Assembly: GCA_027923505.1 (NCBI GenBank) | Contig: BROI01000001.1 | Span: 1,272,501 to 1,336,500, forward strand | Reading direction: 5' to 3' | Length of the DNA stretch: 64,000 nucleotides | Source: Mayamaea pseudoterrestris | Lineage: Eukaryota; Bacillariophyta; Bacillariophyceae; Sellaphorales; Sellaphoraceae | Shown: one piece after another, positions 10,431 through 20,781 of the stretch | How the letters are laid out: each line of letters begins with the position of its first letter | Numbering within the stretch: position 1 is the first letter of the stretch | The notes under the pieces: model-generated | Database searches by the model: none | The model's input: only the letters and a program-made list of their open reading frames with translations | Told to the model about the DNA's origin: nothing | Made by a program: the position numbers and the translations under genes

Positions 10431-11384
10431 AATGAAATTATGTTGCCATCTTAAGATGAGTGGACAAACTTTTGCTAGTGGTGGCAGCGAATCATAGTCA
10501 CACTGGATTGGTGACCGACTTGTGATGTTCAGTAATGTGTAGAAACTTCAACTATTCTGTTACTATTGACAAGTCCATAGCCATTCTATATTTCATTATT
10601 GTCTTTGTTGAATAGCTGCGGTAGGCCTGACAAGCACCAACTGCCTTGCTGCCTTGATGCTTTGCTGCCTTGCTGAATGCCTCTTGCCTTCCATGACGCG
10701 CCGCACAGAACCAAAGCTCGTATTATGGCGTCACCGAATACTTGATGACATTATCATGTCTAATTTAGAGCTGAAATGGATCAGTTGTGAAAGACAATGA
10801 TAATGATGATTGGTTGCACTTGTAACAGCTGATATGTGACGGGTGACGGATGACGGACCGACAATGAAAGAAAACGCTGCCTCTGGTCCAACAAAGTCAC
10901 TGGAAACAAAGTCAAAGTCTTTGTCAACCATTATATTTTTGTTGTGATGCATCAGATTATGGATTATGAAAGCTTCTACAGGCTTTGTAGCCGACGTTGC
11001 GAAAGGACGATTCCATTTCCCATGGCCTCGTCTCTCGTCAAGTTCGACGATGTGACGAAAAGTCGTATCGGTACTACGCAGTCGCAACGGCTATGAAGTT
11101 CCACGATTGACTGAATCAGTCGGGCGCCGAAGAGGAAAGAGTCGGCTGGTTTCTTTGTCATAATCGAGCCGCACGACATCTTAGTAGTGAGCTGGCCGTC
11201 CAATCGAACGACGACGATAACGAGCTATGCGTATGAATAAGGCGGCGAATCTTGGTATCAATTGTTCCAAGGAGTTCGTATAGCGACTGACTTCGAACTC
11301 GGAAGTCGCATGCCGGACGAGGTTTTGCACAGTCTCATTTTTTCGAAGAATTGGATCTAAAAATACACAAATCTTTTGATCGTC
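10431..11384. other. Upstream region of FAS1 gene, copy 1
   Basis: No gene was seen. About 400 bp (roughly 10,580-10,985) are absent from copy 2. The last 300 bp before the FAS1 start are strongly similar between the copies and are the likely promoter/5' UTR. Confidence 0.5.
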
Positions 11385-12569
11385 ATGAAGTTTCTCGCTG
11401 CCTTTCTTGCTACCCTAGCCGTCAGCCAGGCTGCCGAGTCGACCGTTCGCGGCAACGCCGCTCGCAAACTGCAGCAAAGTAACTGCTCCACCTTTGAGGA
11501 GGCCATTTGCAGCACCGAGGGCTTTGCGGCCATTTGCCTCGCCGTTTCGATTGCCGGGGTCGGAAGCGACTTGAACAAGGGAAACGTTACCGTCTTTGCG
11601 CCGACGAATGAAGCCATTCGACAACTTGCGTTGAACCTTCCGCCGCAAGCCTTGAGCGACATTGACTTGGTCAAGAGCGTCTTGATGTACCACACAGTGC
11701 TGGACGAAACACTCTTCTCCAAGGATATTGAATGCGGATCGACATTGACCATGGCGAATGCACAAGAGACGGATGTCGTCTGCCAGGGCAGCAACATTTT
11801 CATCGAAGGTGAAGGCAATTCCGATAGCGACATGCCAAAGGTTGTGGAAACCGACATTGAGTTTTGCAACGGCGTCATTCACCGCATCGACGGAGTCCTT
11901 CTTCCCGAAATGATGGACGGCGCCATGACGCAAGAGCCGGCGCCTTCCACTGGTGGAGCCATGGACTCGCCCACCATGATGCCGTCCATGATGGAGTCAA
12001 TGACAAGTGCACCGACAATGATGCCGTCCAAAATGGAATCGAGTCCGGACAGTTCCATGAACATGCCCCCATCCATGATGCCGTCCATGATGGAGTCAAG
12101 TCCAAGCGCCATGTCATCGCCAACCGCCAACGGCGAGTGCTCCAGCATTGAGGATCTTGCGTGTAGCTCGGATGGATTCAAGACTCTTTGCAAACTGGTC
12201 AAGGCAGCTGGCTTGGGCGACGCTTCGCCAGGAGCCTCGGGCAAGTTTACCGTCTTTGCGCCAAACGACAAGGCCTTTGCCGCCGTGCCGGACGCGACCC
12301 TTGACAGTTTGATGCAGGACAATGATGCCTTGCAAAACGTCTTGCTATACCATGTGGTCGTCGACGAAACCTTGTACGCCAAGGATTTGGAATGCTCCGA
12401 GACGGTGGAAATGGCCAACGGAGACGATACGCGCACTGTCTGTCGCGGCGACGCCATTTACCAAAAGGGATCTGGCAACACGGACGACAACATGCCCATG
12501 GTTGTCACGGCGGACATGAAGGCCTGCGACGGTGTCATTCATGAAATTGACATGGTCTTGCTTCCTTAA
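11385..12569 (+). CDS. Secreted protein with two fasciclin (FAS1) domains, copy 1
   Basis: Single exon, ATG at 11385, 394 aa. Signal peptide MKFLAAFLATLAVSQAAES is followed at once by VRGNAARKLQQ. RKL fits the RxL processing motif known from diatom silaffin-type and other secreted proteins. FAS1 domain 1 spans about 33-170 (GNVTVFAPTNEAIRQL, YHTVLDE, CNGVIHRIDGVLLP) and domain 2 about 250-394 (GKFTVFAPNDKAFAAV, YHVVVDETLYAKDLEC, CDGVIHEIDMVLLP). Each has paired cysteines. The linker (about 175-245) is Met/Pro/Ser-rich with repeated MMPSMMES-like units. FAS1 domains mediate cell-surface or matrix adhesion, so a cell-wall or mucilage role is likely. AATAAA-like signal at 12589. Confidence 0.9.
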   Translation: MKFLAAFLATLAVSQAAESTVRGNAARKLQQSNCSTFEEAICSTEGFAAICLAVSIAGVGSDLNKGNVTVFAPTNEAIRQLALNLPPQALSDIDLVKSVLMYHTVLDETLFSKDIECGSTLTMANAQETDVVCQGSNIFIEGEGNSDSDMPKVVETDIEFCNGVIHRIDGVLLPEMMDGAMTQEPAPSTGGAMDSPTMMPSMMESMTSAPTMMPSKMESSPDSSMNMPPSMMPSMMESSPSAMSSPTANGECSSIEDLACSSDGFKTLCKLVKAAGLGDASPGASGKFTVFAPNDKAFAAVPDATLDSLMQDNDALQNVLLYHVVVDETLYAKDLECSETVEMANGDDTRTVCRGDAIYQKGSGNTDDNMPMVVTADMKACDGVIHEIDMVLLP

Positions 12570-13869
12570 ACGATTGTAATCATGCATCTAATAAAGTTGT
12601 TGTAGAGTTAGTAACTGAACATATACTAAGCCAAGTAAATATATATACAATAAGACGCGCTCGTTTGCTTGCCAATCTAGTGTCTTGACAGCGATCGAAA
12701 ATCGAAAACCACCGCAAGCGCGAGTGCTAAATAGATCATTAGAATGGAAATCTACTCGCACGACGCACACCTGATTAATGACAAATCAAGCTACGTAAAG
12801 GATTGGCACTCAGGGATAGCACTGGCGCAGTGGCGAAAAAGACGTGGACGGATCGGGAATCGCAAAATCAAGGCCACAAGATGAGCTGCAACGGTACCAG
12901 GAGGTTACACGAACAAGCCGTTCGCCAAATCGAAAGATTCTGCATGCGAAGGCTACCGAAAGCAAGCTTCCTTGACTCAGTGGTAGTCCATTGCAATAAA
13001 AAAAGATCAAGAACAAGCTGCGAATGCGTATATGCTATGGATCATGCGATTCGCATCGCCGTCGATGTGAGGTGCGCCATGAGCCGACTGGTAAAACAGC
13101 TGACCCGCCCGGCGCAATGAGTCGTATCGGTAATCCCGAGCTATGAGCCCGCCTACTAACCTTTGTCAGCAATGCGCGATTGGCACTTCTAAGATATCTT
13201 CATCGTTGTCACTGCAAAGGTTCAGCTATGCTATAACTGTGTAATGGAAATACGAGTAGGTAGACATTGTCTCTTCCGTCACGTGAACTACCGGTGGCGC
13301 TTGTTATAGTTGCATGGTCGCGATCATCGGAGAAACTATTGTGCGAACGGTTGCGTCTCGGAGAAACTGATATTTGCGTCAGTCGACGTTGTCAAACGTC
13401 AAAGGGCAATACAAATCGTTAGATAGGCTGTCTTGGTTCACGCCTATCAATTCCGCTGGCGTCAGATCATGCAAGGGCCATAGCAACTACGAACACCAAC
13501 GACGATTGTATGGCTGCGGATGGATCTTGCGTCAAGCTTGGCGGGTTTACTCCAAGGACCAGCTGGATTCTCTTGTCAAAATGCCGGAAGCACGCGCGTC
13601 AAAGTGTAGGGCTATAATATTGCTTGTTAAGTAGATATAAGATCACGTCAAGGTTACATGACGGTAGCACATATATTGAAGTTGAAAACGATTGACACTT
13701 TGCCATCAGTACAGCCCGTACAAAAAGAGGTCAGCCGTTCTCCACATGCGGTCAATCGTCGCGGCCCTAGAATTTAAAGAGTCCAACTGAATCGAATCGA
13801 AACTTACTCATCTCAAACCAGCCGCCGCCACTGATATTAGAGAGAGTAGTGAAGTGCAACTACCTGACC
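12570..13869. other. Spacer FAS1 to Gln-rich gene, copy 1
   Basis: 1.3 kb collinear with 27,237-28,582. Short ORFs here are broken by frame-changing indels or stops between copies and were not called. A block at about 13,393-13,600 is unusually similar to copy 2. Confidence 0.5.
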
Positions 13870-15953
13870 ATGGCATCTCCATCGACGGCGGCAGTCATCA
13901 ATGAGAGTGACGTTAATTCGCATGACGACAATAATGATAATAGACGCAGTCGCGAACAAGTACCGGAGGACGAGGAGGAAACTGCTCGTGCGAAGCGTCA
14001 ACGTCGACTCGACCTGTCGGGCAGTGAGGACGACGAGCAAGGACAAGATGTTTTGAAAGCAGGAGCAGAAGCAGGAAACGATGACGATAATAATAGTAAA
14101 GGCGACGATGATGATGATGATGATGAGGAGGAGGCCGAAAATACAAACAATAATGACAGCAGCAACCACAACAATCACTCCTCGTCAACGTCTGCCACCA
14201 ATTTAGGTGATGCCAGCCTGATTGCTCCGTACGGATTGCAGCCGACCAATCCTACGACGGCTAATGCTGCTTTCGGTACTGGTACTGCTGTGTCTACCGA
14301 TGATCAAGGTTAGTCAAGAGTATTGCGCGAAATGTGTCAAGATTTTGTAGCTGATTCGGTCATTTTAAATTTATTGATGTGATGTCATCGCTCTCACCGC
14401 ATCTCCTCTCTCCTCCATCTCTTTTGCCTACTACGATACATTTACACAGCAGCTGCTCTCTCGGCCCTCATTCGCAACCAGTTAAGTCCGACAGCATTGA
14501 TGGGAAATAACCCAAACGGAAGCGCTGGACTACTCATGGCGCAAATGGAGCTGCAGCGTCTGGCGCAGCAGCAGCAATTCACCGGCATTGTACCTCCGCA
14601 GCAGCAGCAGCCAATCTTGCAGCCGCAGTCTCTACCGAATTCTCAGCAGCAGCAGCAGCAGCAGCCAGCCGCTGGTAACAATGGCGGCGTTGGAGGTAGC
14701 AGCAGCAACAACAACAATAATTTGAATAGCAACAGCACCATGCAGCAGCTCATTATGAATGCGCAATTGCTTCAACAGCAGCAACATCAGTTGAACGTCT
14801 TGTCGGCGTTGCAGGGACGCGGCGGTCTCGTCGTCAATCCGCAATTGCAGCAGCAGCAACAAATGCAACAGCTTCAACAGTTGCAGCAGCAGCCGCAGCA
14901 AATGCTCCACGGATTTGCCTTTCAGCAAATGCTGCAGCAGCAAAACCAGTACAGCAGTCTCATGGCGCTGGCGGCGGCGCAGCAACGTAACGGCGGAAGC
15001 AACGCGGCAGCAGCTGGTTTTGGCGTTGGAAATAGTAACAACAATAACGGTATTCCCATGCAGCATCATCACCACCCGCCACTTGGCATGGCCGCGCAGT
15101 CACACAACCAAGCCAGCATGGCAGCCTTGTATGCACCATCGGCTTCCCTCGGACCATCGGCAAACTCGACGCGTCACATTGCTCCCATTACCATTGCCAA
15201 CCATCCCACGGGACAGGGAGCGGCACTGCCAACGTTACTCGCGCAGCCCGATGACAATTTGAAACTCAGTAGCCAGCAAGTCTTTTTGCGTCACCAGATT
15301 GAAGCCTTTCGGGCCTGCGAGGATGACATTTTGACGCACACGCGCGGCCGCAACAAGCCCGTGGCGATTGGACAGGTGGGCATTCGCTGTCGGTTCTGCA
15401 GTCACCTGCAGGTGGCGCGGCGCCAAAAGGGATCCACCTACTTTCCGGCGAGTTTGAACGGATTGTATCAGGCGGCGCAGAATATGGTGAGTAACAAAAA
15501 AGTCGTGACTGTATAGCATTGTTGAAGGAGAATGTGCGCTCGCAAATACTTTGTGTGTGTTCGACGCTCTCTCATCATTTCGACACTATCGCTACTACTA
15601 TTTATTCACAGAACACGTCGCACATGTCATCTGGCATTTGCACCGAAATGCCCTTGGCGGTCAAGCAGGAGTTTCTTCGCTTGTCGACGACCAAGGAGCA
15701 GGCGTCGGCGGCGGGTCGACCGTACTGGGCCAACGCGGCGGCCGCCTTGGGATTGGTGGACACGGAGGATGGGATTCGCCACATTGACGACGTGCGAGCG
15801 CGCATCACTGCCATGGGTGGTAGTGTACCGGGAGTGAATGTACCAACACTAGCGGCGGCTGCAGTAAACGCTGGAAATGGTGCTGTTGGTGCAACCGCGA
15901 CGACTGGAAGCGTGAATGGCGCCGGAACGGATGCGTCGTCAACATCCATGTAA
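13870..15953 (+). CDS. Gln-rich nuclear-type protein with Cys-containing C-terminal domain, copy 1
   Basis: Three exons: 13870..14308, 14450..15486, 15612..15953 (605 aa), GT-AG introns. The N-terminus (1-145) is acidic and charged with a nuclear-localisation-like RAKRQRRLD and poly-D/E/N runs. The middle is low-complexity Gln/Asn/Ala with poly-Q up to 7. From about residue 405 comes a folded domain: SQQVFLRHQIEAFRA, a Cys cluster (GIRCRFCSHL, later GICTEMP), QKGSTYFPASLNGLYQAAQNM, and RPYWANAAAALGLVDTEDGIR. I know this Cys-containing pattern from uncharacterised stramenopile proteins but know no function. A regulatory or DNA-linked role is inference. Intron 1 ends in a CAGCAG tandem acceptor, so isoforms differing by one Ala are possible. 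Start chosen at the ATG of MASPSTAAVI, conserved in copy 2. Confidence 0.85.
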
Positions 15954-16371
15954 AAAGCAGTTTGTGGAGCACTTGAGTGAGGGGAATGTAAAACAGTGAC
16001 GAGGGATTGCATGTGTTGCATGTACGGTAATGTTACAATTGTTTGCACTGCTAAGATGCACGATGAGATTGGCATTGCTTGAGACATAGTGCACGAGCAA
16101 TGAGGTCGTAATAGTCTAGCAGTAAAAAGATCGATTCAGTCGTAGCATATTTCAGGGAGCTACATACCATATATGTACCTCGTAGTTACACCATTGTTGC
16201 AGTCGACAAGTAGATGGAGTAGCTTGCTGGCATAGCTATTACGTCGCAACGGCACTTACTCATCTTCGAAAGCCGCACGTTTCAACCATGACGGAACGAA
16301 ACGTTTGTCACAACATTACATTCATTGTAACCTGCAGCAAGTACATTTCATTCCACTTGCATTCAAAGCCA
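15954..16371. other. Spacer before RNF113-like gene, copy 1
   Basis: 418 bp with no gene. Around 16,165-16,195 is the site where copy 2 carries its 8.6-kb satellite-bearing insertion. Confidence 0.5.
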
Positions 16372-17367
16372 ATGTTCCGCAAGCCGAAACGAACCGCCAA
16401 GACGGCTCTTCGTCGCAAGGACGATGATGAGGACGTCAATGAAGCGACAAACGAATTCGCTTCAAGCAGAGGTCAAGACGACGACGACGATGGACCCGAT
16501 ACGACCGAGTTACTAGCCGAAGCCCGTCTGAATAGTAGCAGCAATAACAACAAGAAGCTCAAGTCGACTGCATCGTCATCCGCTTCAACGAGCGGAAGAA
16601 AGGTTCTCCATACCTTTGACTCAGCAGCACAAGCAGCAACTACTGCGAAGCCATCGGAAAAGGACTTGGCCGTCAGTACAACATCTCACCATTCTGTAGC
16701 TGCACTATCCAATCCCGCTCCCGAATCAGTTGGCTTTGGTCAAGACGGCGTCTTTCGCAATTCGACGCGCAACAAGTTCCACGCCGGTCCATTGAGGGCG
16801 GCCGCCAGCGTGCGCGTCACGGCCCGCTTCGACTATCAGCCGGACGTTTGCAAGGACTACAAGCAGACGGGGTTTTGCGGGTACGGCGATACCTGCATCT
16901 ACTTGCACGATCGGGGTGATTCACTGTCGGGGTGGCAGTTGGAGGAGCAGTGGCAGTTGCAGCAAAAAGCGAAACAGCAGCTGCAGCAACAGGAACTGGA
17001 TGACTACATGAAGCAGCAGCAGCGGAATAGTAAAACGAATACTACTACTCACAGCAGCGACTTACAACTTGACGATGGATTGCCCTTTGCCTGTCACTTG
17101 TGTCGAAGTGCCTTTGACGAACCGGTTGTTACCAATTGCGCACACTACTTTTGTCAGGCTTGCATTTTGAGACATGTTCGCGAAACCTCGGAAGCTTGTC
17201 CGATTTGCAGCAAGGATACGCATGGCGTGTTCAACGAGCCGACCAAGATGTTGGCGAAGAAGCGCAAGCTACTGGGTGCTCAAAAGGCAAAGGAGAATGG
17301 TTCATGGAAGGCCTTTTACCAGTTGTTTCATGCGGAGCAGGACGACGAGAACGACAATGACGAGTAG
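16372..17367 (+). CDS. RNF113: CCCH zinc finger + RING protein, RNF113/Cwc24 type, copy 1
   Basis: Single exon, 331 aa, ATG at 16372 (MFRKPKRTAKT). The N-terminus is low-complexity and acidic. A CCCH finger (C-x8-C-x5-C-x3-H: VCKDYKQTGFCGYGDTCIYLH) lies at about 158-182. A Gln-rich helix follows, then a C3HC4 RING (CHLC, CAHYFCQAC, CPIC) at about 240-282. The conserved RFDYQPDVCKDYKQTGFCG segment and the order CCCH then RING are diagnostic of RNF113A/Cwc24. This is a spliceosome B-act factor near the 5' splice site, with E3 ligase activity in animals. An upstream in-frame ATG (16288) was rejected because that extension is not in frame in copy 2. Family proteins are about 260-345 aa. Confidence 0.93.
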   Translation: MFRKPKRTAKTALRRKDDDEDVNEATNEFASSRGQDDDDDGPDTTELLAEARLNSSSNNNKKLKSTASSSASTSGRKVLHTFDSAAQAATTAKPSEKDLAVSTTSHHSVAALSNPAPESVGFGQDGVFRNSTRNKFHAGPLRAAASVRVTARFDYQPDVCKDYKQTGFCGYGDTCIYLHDRGDSLSGWQLEEQWQLQQKAKQQLQQQELDDYMKQQQRNSKTNTTTHSSDLQLDDGLPFACHLCRSAFDEPVVTNCAHYFCQACILRHVRETSEACPICSKDTHGVFNEPTKMLAKKRKLLGAQKAKENGSWKAFYQLFHAEQDDENDNDE

Positions 17368-19530
17368 GAGTATAATGAGAATGGGAGCAAGCGGTGCTTG
17401 GAAGAAGAAGTGGTCGCGATGGACCACGATAATTGTCAACAACGGCGACGGACGACACCTCGGATCATCTTCAGTACTACACGCGACTATCTTCCTCCTT
17501 TGCATTGAAAAGGCCAACGCACGACCCAAGTTAAGGTTGGGAAATGTTTCCACCCAGTCAATGAAAAGCCTTGGAAGCAATTCGTCCTTGTCAGGGATCA
17601 CATGTATATACTTGAGACTGGTGATATCTGGATGACGGCACATTCGCACCTCCTGATCCGGTTAATGCTGGTGCCTTTACTAGACGCGACGATATATGCT
17701 TCGCGAGCCATTGCCAGCGGCGACAACTTGTTGCGTCTCCGATGATCCATCGTCAGTTAATGCAATGCCCAATAGATTTACATTCCGACTAACAGTAAAC
17801 AGAATTACGAAAACTGTATGTAACTTCCAAAAATTAAAAAAAACTACGCTATAGCCTGCTCTCATCCGTATTCACATCACAATATAAAAGAGCAAGCTGC
17901 TTTCGAGAAGTATTCAGCCGCCCAACTGATGCGGCGTCATTCATCGTCGACAAGATGCTTGTAAACGGTTCGTGAGCGCAATGTCAAAGTCACAGAAATG
18001 CAAAAGGGTGCGCTGTAATAGCAAAAATTGCAGTAGACCATACTTGTCCAGAACGAGACAAGCAAGACGCAAAAATTCAACACCAACAACCATCGCTGAT
18101 GTGACATGAACTTTGTTGTGCGGCTCGTGCCTTGCGTCTCAGTCCAACTGTAGTAGCATTATCGCATGCGAAGGCAACGCGAATGCGATGCTCGCAATGG
18201 GCTAGCAACTGCAGAGTCGCCAACTGTTGATAAGCCGAGCCAAACCGTTAAACGCTTGTCGTTCGCTTGCCATCGCTCTTGGGACACAAAAAGTTTGAAT
18301 GTAATTGAGCTAGCAAGAGTAGGAGCAAGCCCTGGATGATTCGGATAGAATAGGGTACTTAATGTGGGCCGCCTCGCTACCTTGTCCAATGAGCTACGTG
18401 GGTAGCCACATAGGCTTGCATCTTGAGTATAGTGCTCGGACGAGCCCTGCAAAACCTTGCATGAAATGTATCTAGCCTGAGAGGACTTCATGATACTTGT
18501 CTTGAGCATGTAAGCTGGCCACGGGCGAGTGAGCAGTAAGCTCGGCTTGCTGCTTAATGGGCCTTGCATGGTCAAAGAAATATCATTGGTTTCCACTATT
18601 CCATTCAGAATGAACGTGCCGGTCGTTGTCAGAGCAACACCTTGTTGAGTCTCAAGGGAGGCCTCTGCAACGAAACCGACTATCGGTGTTCCTTTCTCGT
18701 TTCTGGTATCAGAAGTGCCAATGGACAGGCTGCTGCGTTCCAGTTCCGGCCGACTGGTAACGACAGACGCGCTGGATGGACACTTGCCGAAGTCTCCTTC
18801 TGGTTAACGATTTTGACCACGCCTGAGAGCTGTACATGCACAATCGCAAGTAAAGTAAAGACCCTTGAGAATGCTGATTGCCGAATGCTGATTGCTAATA
18901 ATGTCGACTCAAAGCTCATCGGTTGACGCTGCCTGACCGCGGAAAGGATGAATGGTCATCACCTTAAAAACGACAGCAAACGTCTTCCTTGACAATTGCC
19001 GACACCAGCAGGCGCTCGTCTAGCTTGCTTGTAAGCAGGCGACAGTCGACATGTAAATTCAGTGGTCAGTGAGAGCCTTTATTCATCCTATCAGTCGCAG
19101 TCTTCCGTTTGGCGCGCCACTTCCTTATAAAATCCCCGCAGATACATTAAAAAAACCGCAGTTCAAACGTGCCCAGCCCATCATATAGTCTGTGATTGGA
19201 TCAAAATGGTCACGTGAGCGAGCGAATAGGCGTTTCTCAAGTGTATTCGCGCCAATGACGAGACTCACCGAGCAAGATTCACAGTGGGAACGTTCACGCA
19301 CGAAAGCAAGGTAATCGCGCGACGCGACAATAATGTTGAAGCAATCTCATATCTTGGCTCTACGGATGACCGCTTGCTGCAACTTGGTTTGGATCATGTT
19401 GTACGCAAAAGACGTGACTTTCCAGAGAGTCGCGGCCATGAAAGCCATTGACTTGAAGAGAAAAGATCATCGCTTGCGAGCCAAAAAATCAGCATTTAGC
19501 ATGCACTAGCAGCCGTAGCAGCAGCAGCTG
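17368..19530. other. Spacer RNF113-like to HA-domain gene, copy 1
   Basis: 2.16 kb between convergent genes, collinear with 40,703-42,988. Several 70-150-codon frames exist on both strands, but none keeps its frame in the other copy, so none was called. Confidence 0.5.
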
Positions 19531-20781
19531 TCACTCTTGCTGTTGTCCATCTTGACCGACGCAATCATCTTGCTCTTTCAACTGTTGATACAACGCCAGC
19601 GCCTGACTCGCCATGGACAAGGCAACGGTTGGAATGGACTCTCGCTCCGCCCTTGTCGTGACGGAATATTGATACAAGACTGGATTTCCACCAGCAAACG
19701 GCGAATGCACCAGTCGACGTTTCTTCTGGCGCAATGGATCATGGTTTTCACTGTCCGGCCGCTTGACGGCGGCGGAAACCCACGACTTTGACGCCATGAT
19801 GAATTCAATGTGCTGCAGCTGCTGCACTTGGTTTGGCAACAATTTTGGCTCGTGGTTGCGCAGAAAATTGGCATATAGGCATCGCTGATTGTGCGCCCAG
19901 CTGGCGAGGTTGCGACCGTCGTGCGTCACGTGCGGATCAATGACAAAGTTGCCGTGTGTTTGAAAGTGCAATTGCAAGCCGTGCAGCATGACGTTGAAGC
20001 GCTCCTCGTCGCTTCTAATGTCAATCAGCGAGCTATTTGGATCAAGATTGACACCAATGGATTGTAACCTATCGATTCTTGCTTCGGAAAGCATGGAGGA
20101 AACATATCTTTGACGCTGATGTTTCAACCAATCCTGCAGACTGTGATTCTCGCAAATGTAGCCCGTCGGCACATTGAAGGAACCGTAGCGCCTACGAAAG
20201 TCTACTAGTCCATTGAACATGCTGCACCATTGCACATCATCAATGGCATCGTTCTGTCCCTGCGCTCCCGTCGGATCCAGTTCGAAACCAATCTCCTGCA
20301 GCTTTTGGATGCGACACGGCAGCAACGCGGGCGACCGGCCGCGAATGCCGTTCAAATAATGCTTGCGGTTGTTGCGGACCCACTCGTACAAGTTCTTGTT
20401 GTTCCAGCGGTAGCCGCGTGGAACGTTGAGTGAGCCGTGGTGGCGTTGTTGAAAGTCGAGCAAGCCCAGCAGCATGCCCATCCAGCGCGCGTCAGAGTCT
20501 GTCGTGTCTTCGGGTGTTGCTGTTTGTGCAGCTGCAGTTGCTGTTGCAGCTGCTGGTCGGGGAAGGATTTGCAAAGTATTTGAAAGTGATTTTTCCTTTA
20601 TCTCAATGTTAGAAGGACTTCTCGATTTCAGTGCTTGACTGTCTGTAACGTTTGTCTCTGTTGCTTCGCCATTCAATTGCTCGTCGTGATCTAACGCTGC
20701 AGCTACAGCTACTACTGGAGGTGCGTTCCCTTCACCATTGACAGCAGCAGTAGGCTCTGCTTCCGTCGAGCTAGTAGACAT
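19531..20781 (-). CDS. Three-repeat helicase-associated (HA) domain protein, copy 1
   Basis: 416 aa from ATG at 20781 (MSTSSTEAE). Residues 1-105 are disordered and rich in Ala, Glu and Thr. Three HA-type repeats follow, at about 108-170 (RWMGMLLGLLDFQQRHHGSLNVPRGY...LYEWVRNNRKHY), 190-250 (WCSMFNGLVDFRRRYGSFNVPTGY...LQDWLKHQRQRY) and 265-330 (RFNVMLHGLQLHFQTHGNF...LASWAHNQR). The C-terminus carries a basic RQKKRRL stretch. No helicase motor is present. Stand-alone HA-repeat proteins are expanded in diatoms and are thought to bind nucleic acid, but the function is unknown. An in-frame extension up to 21015 is open here but closed by a stop in copy 2. A 5'-UTR intron (donor GAG|GTAAGT near 21,051, acceptor just before the ATG) fits both copies better. 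Confidence 0.85.
   Translation of the reverse strand: MSTSSTEAEPTAAVNGEGNAPPVVAVAAALDHDEQLNGEATETNVTDSQALKSRSPSNIEIKEKSLSNTLQILPRPAAATATAAAQTATPEDTTDSDARWMGMLLGLLDFQQRHHGSLNVPRGYRWNNKNLYEWVRNNRKHYLNGIRGRSPALLPCRIQKLQEIGFELDPTGAQGQNDAIDDVQWCSMFNGLVDFRRRYGSFNVPTGYICENHSLQDWLKHQRQRYVSSMLSEARIDRLQSIGVNLDPNSSLIDIRSDEERFNVMLHGLQLHFQTHGNFVIDPHVTHDGRNLASWAHNQRCLYANFLRNHEPKLLPNQVQQLQHIEFIMASKSWVSAAVKRPDSENHDPLRQKKRRLVHSPFAGGNPVLYQYSVTTRAERESIPTVALSMASQALALYQQLKEQDDCVGQDGQQQE

Noticed and set aside
12803-13120. 105-codon plus-strand frame and its counterpart at 27,519-27,854
   Set aside because: The copies differ by stops and by indels not divisible by three, so no common protein exists.
13374-13634. 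86-codon plus-strand frame matching one at 28,037-28,363
   Set aside because: The DNA is conserved, but nearly all differences change the amino acid and there is no shared ATG. It is reported as a non-coding block instead.
14632-15075. Leu-rich minus-strand frame
   Set aside because: It is the antisense shadow of CAG (Gln) codons in the Gln-rich gene.
16288-16371. 28-residue N-terminal extension of RNF113-like copy 1
   Set aside because: Out of frame in copy 2; the protein start MFRKPKR is shared by both.
18159-18596. 145-codon minus-strand frame
   Set aside because: Not open in the collinear region of copy 2 (about 41.6-42.1 kb).
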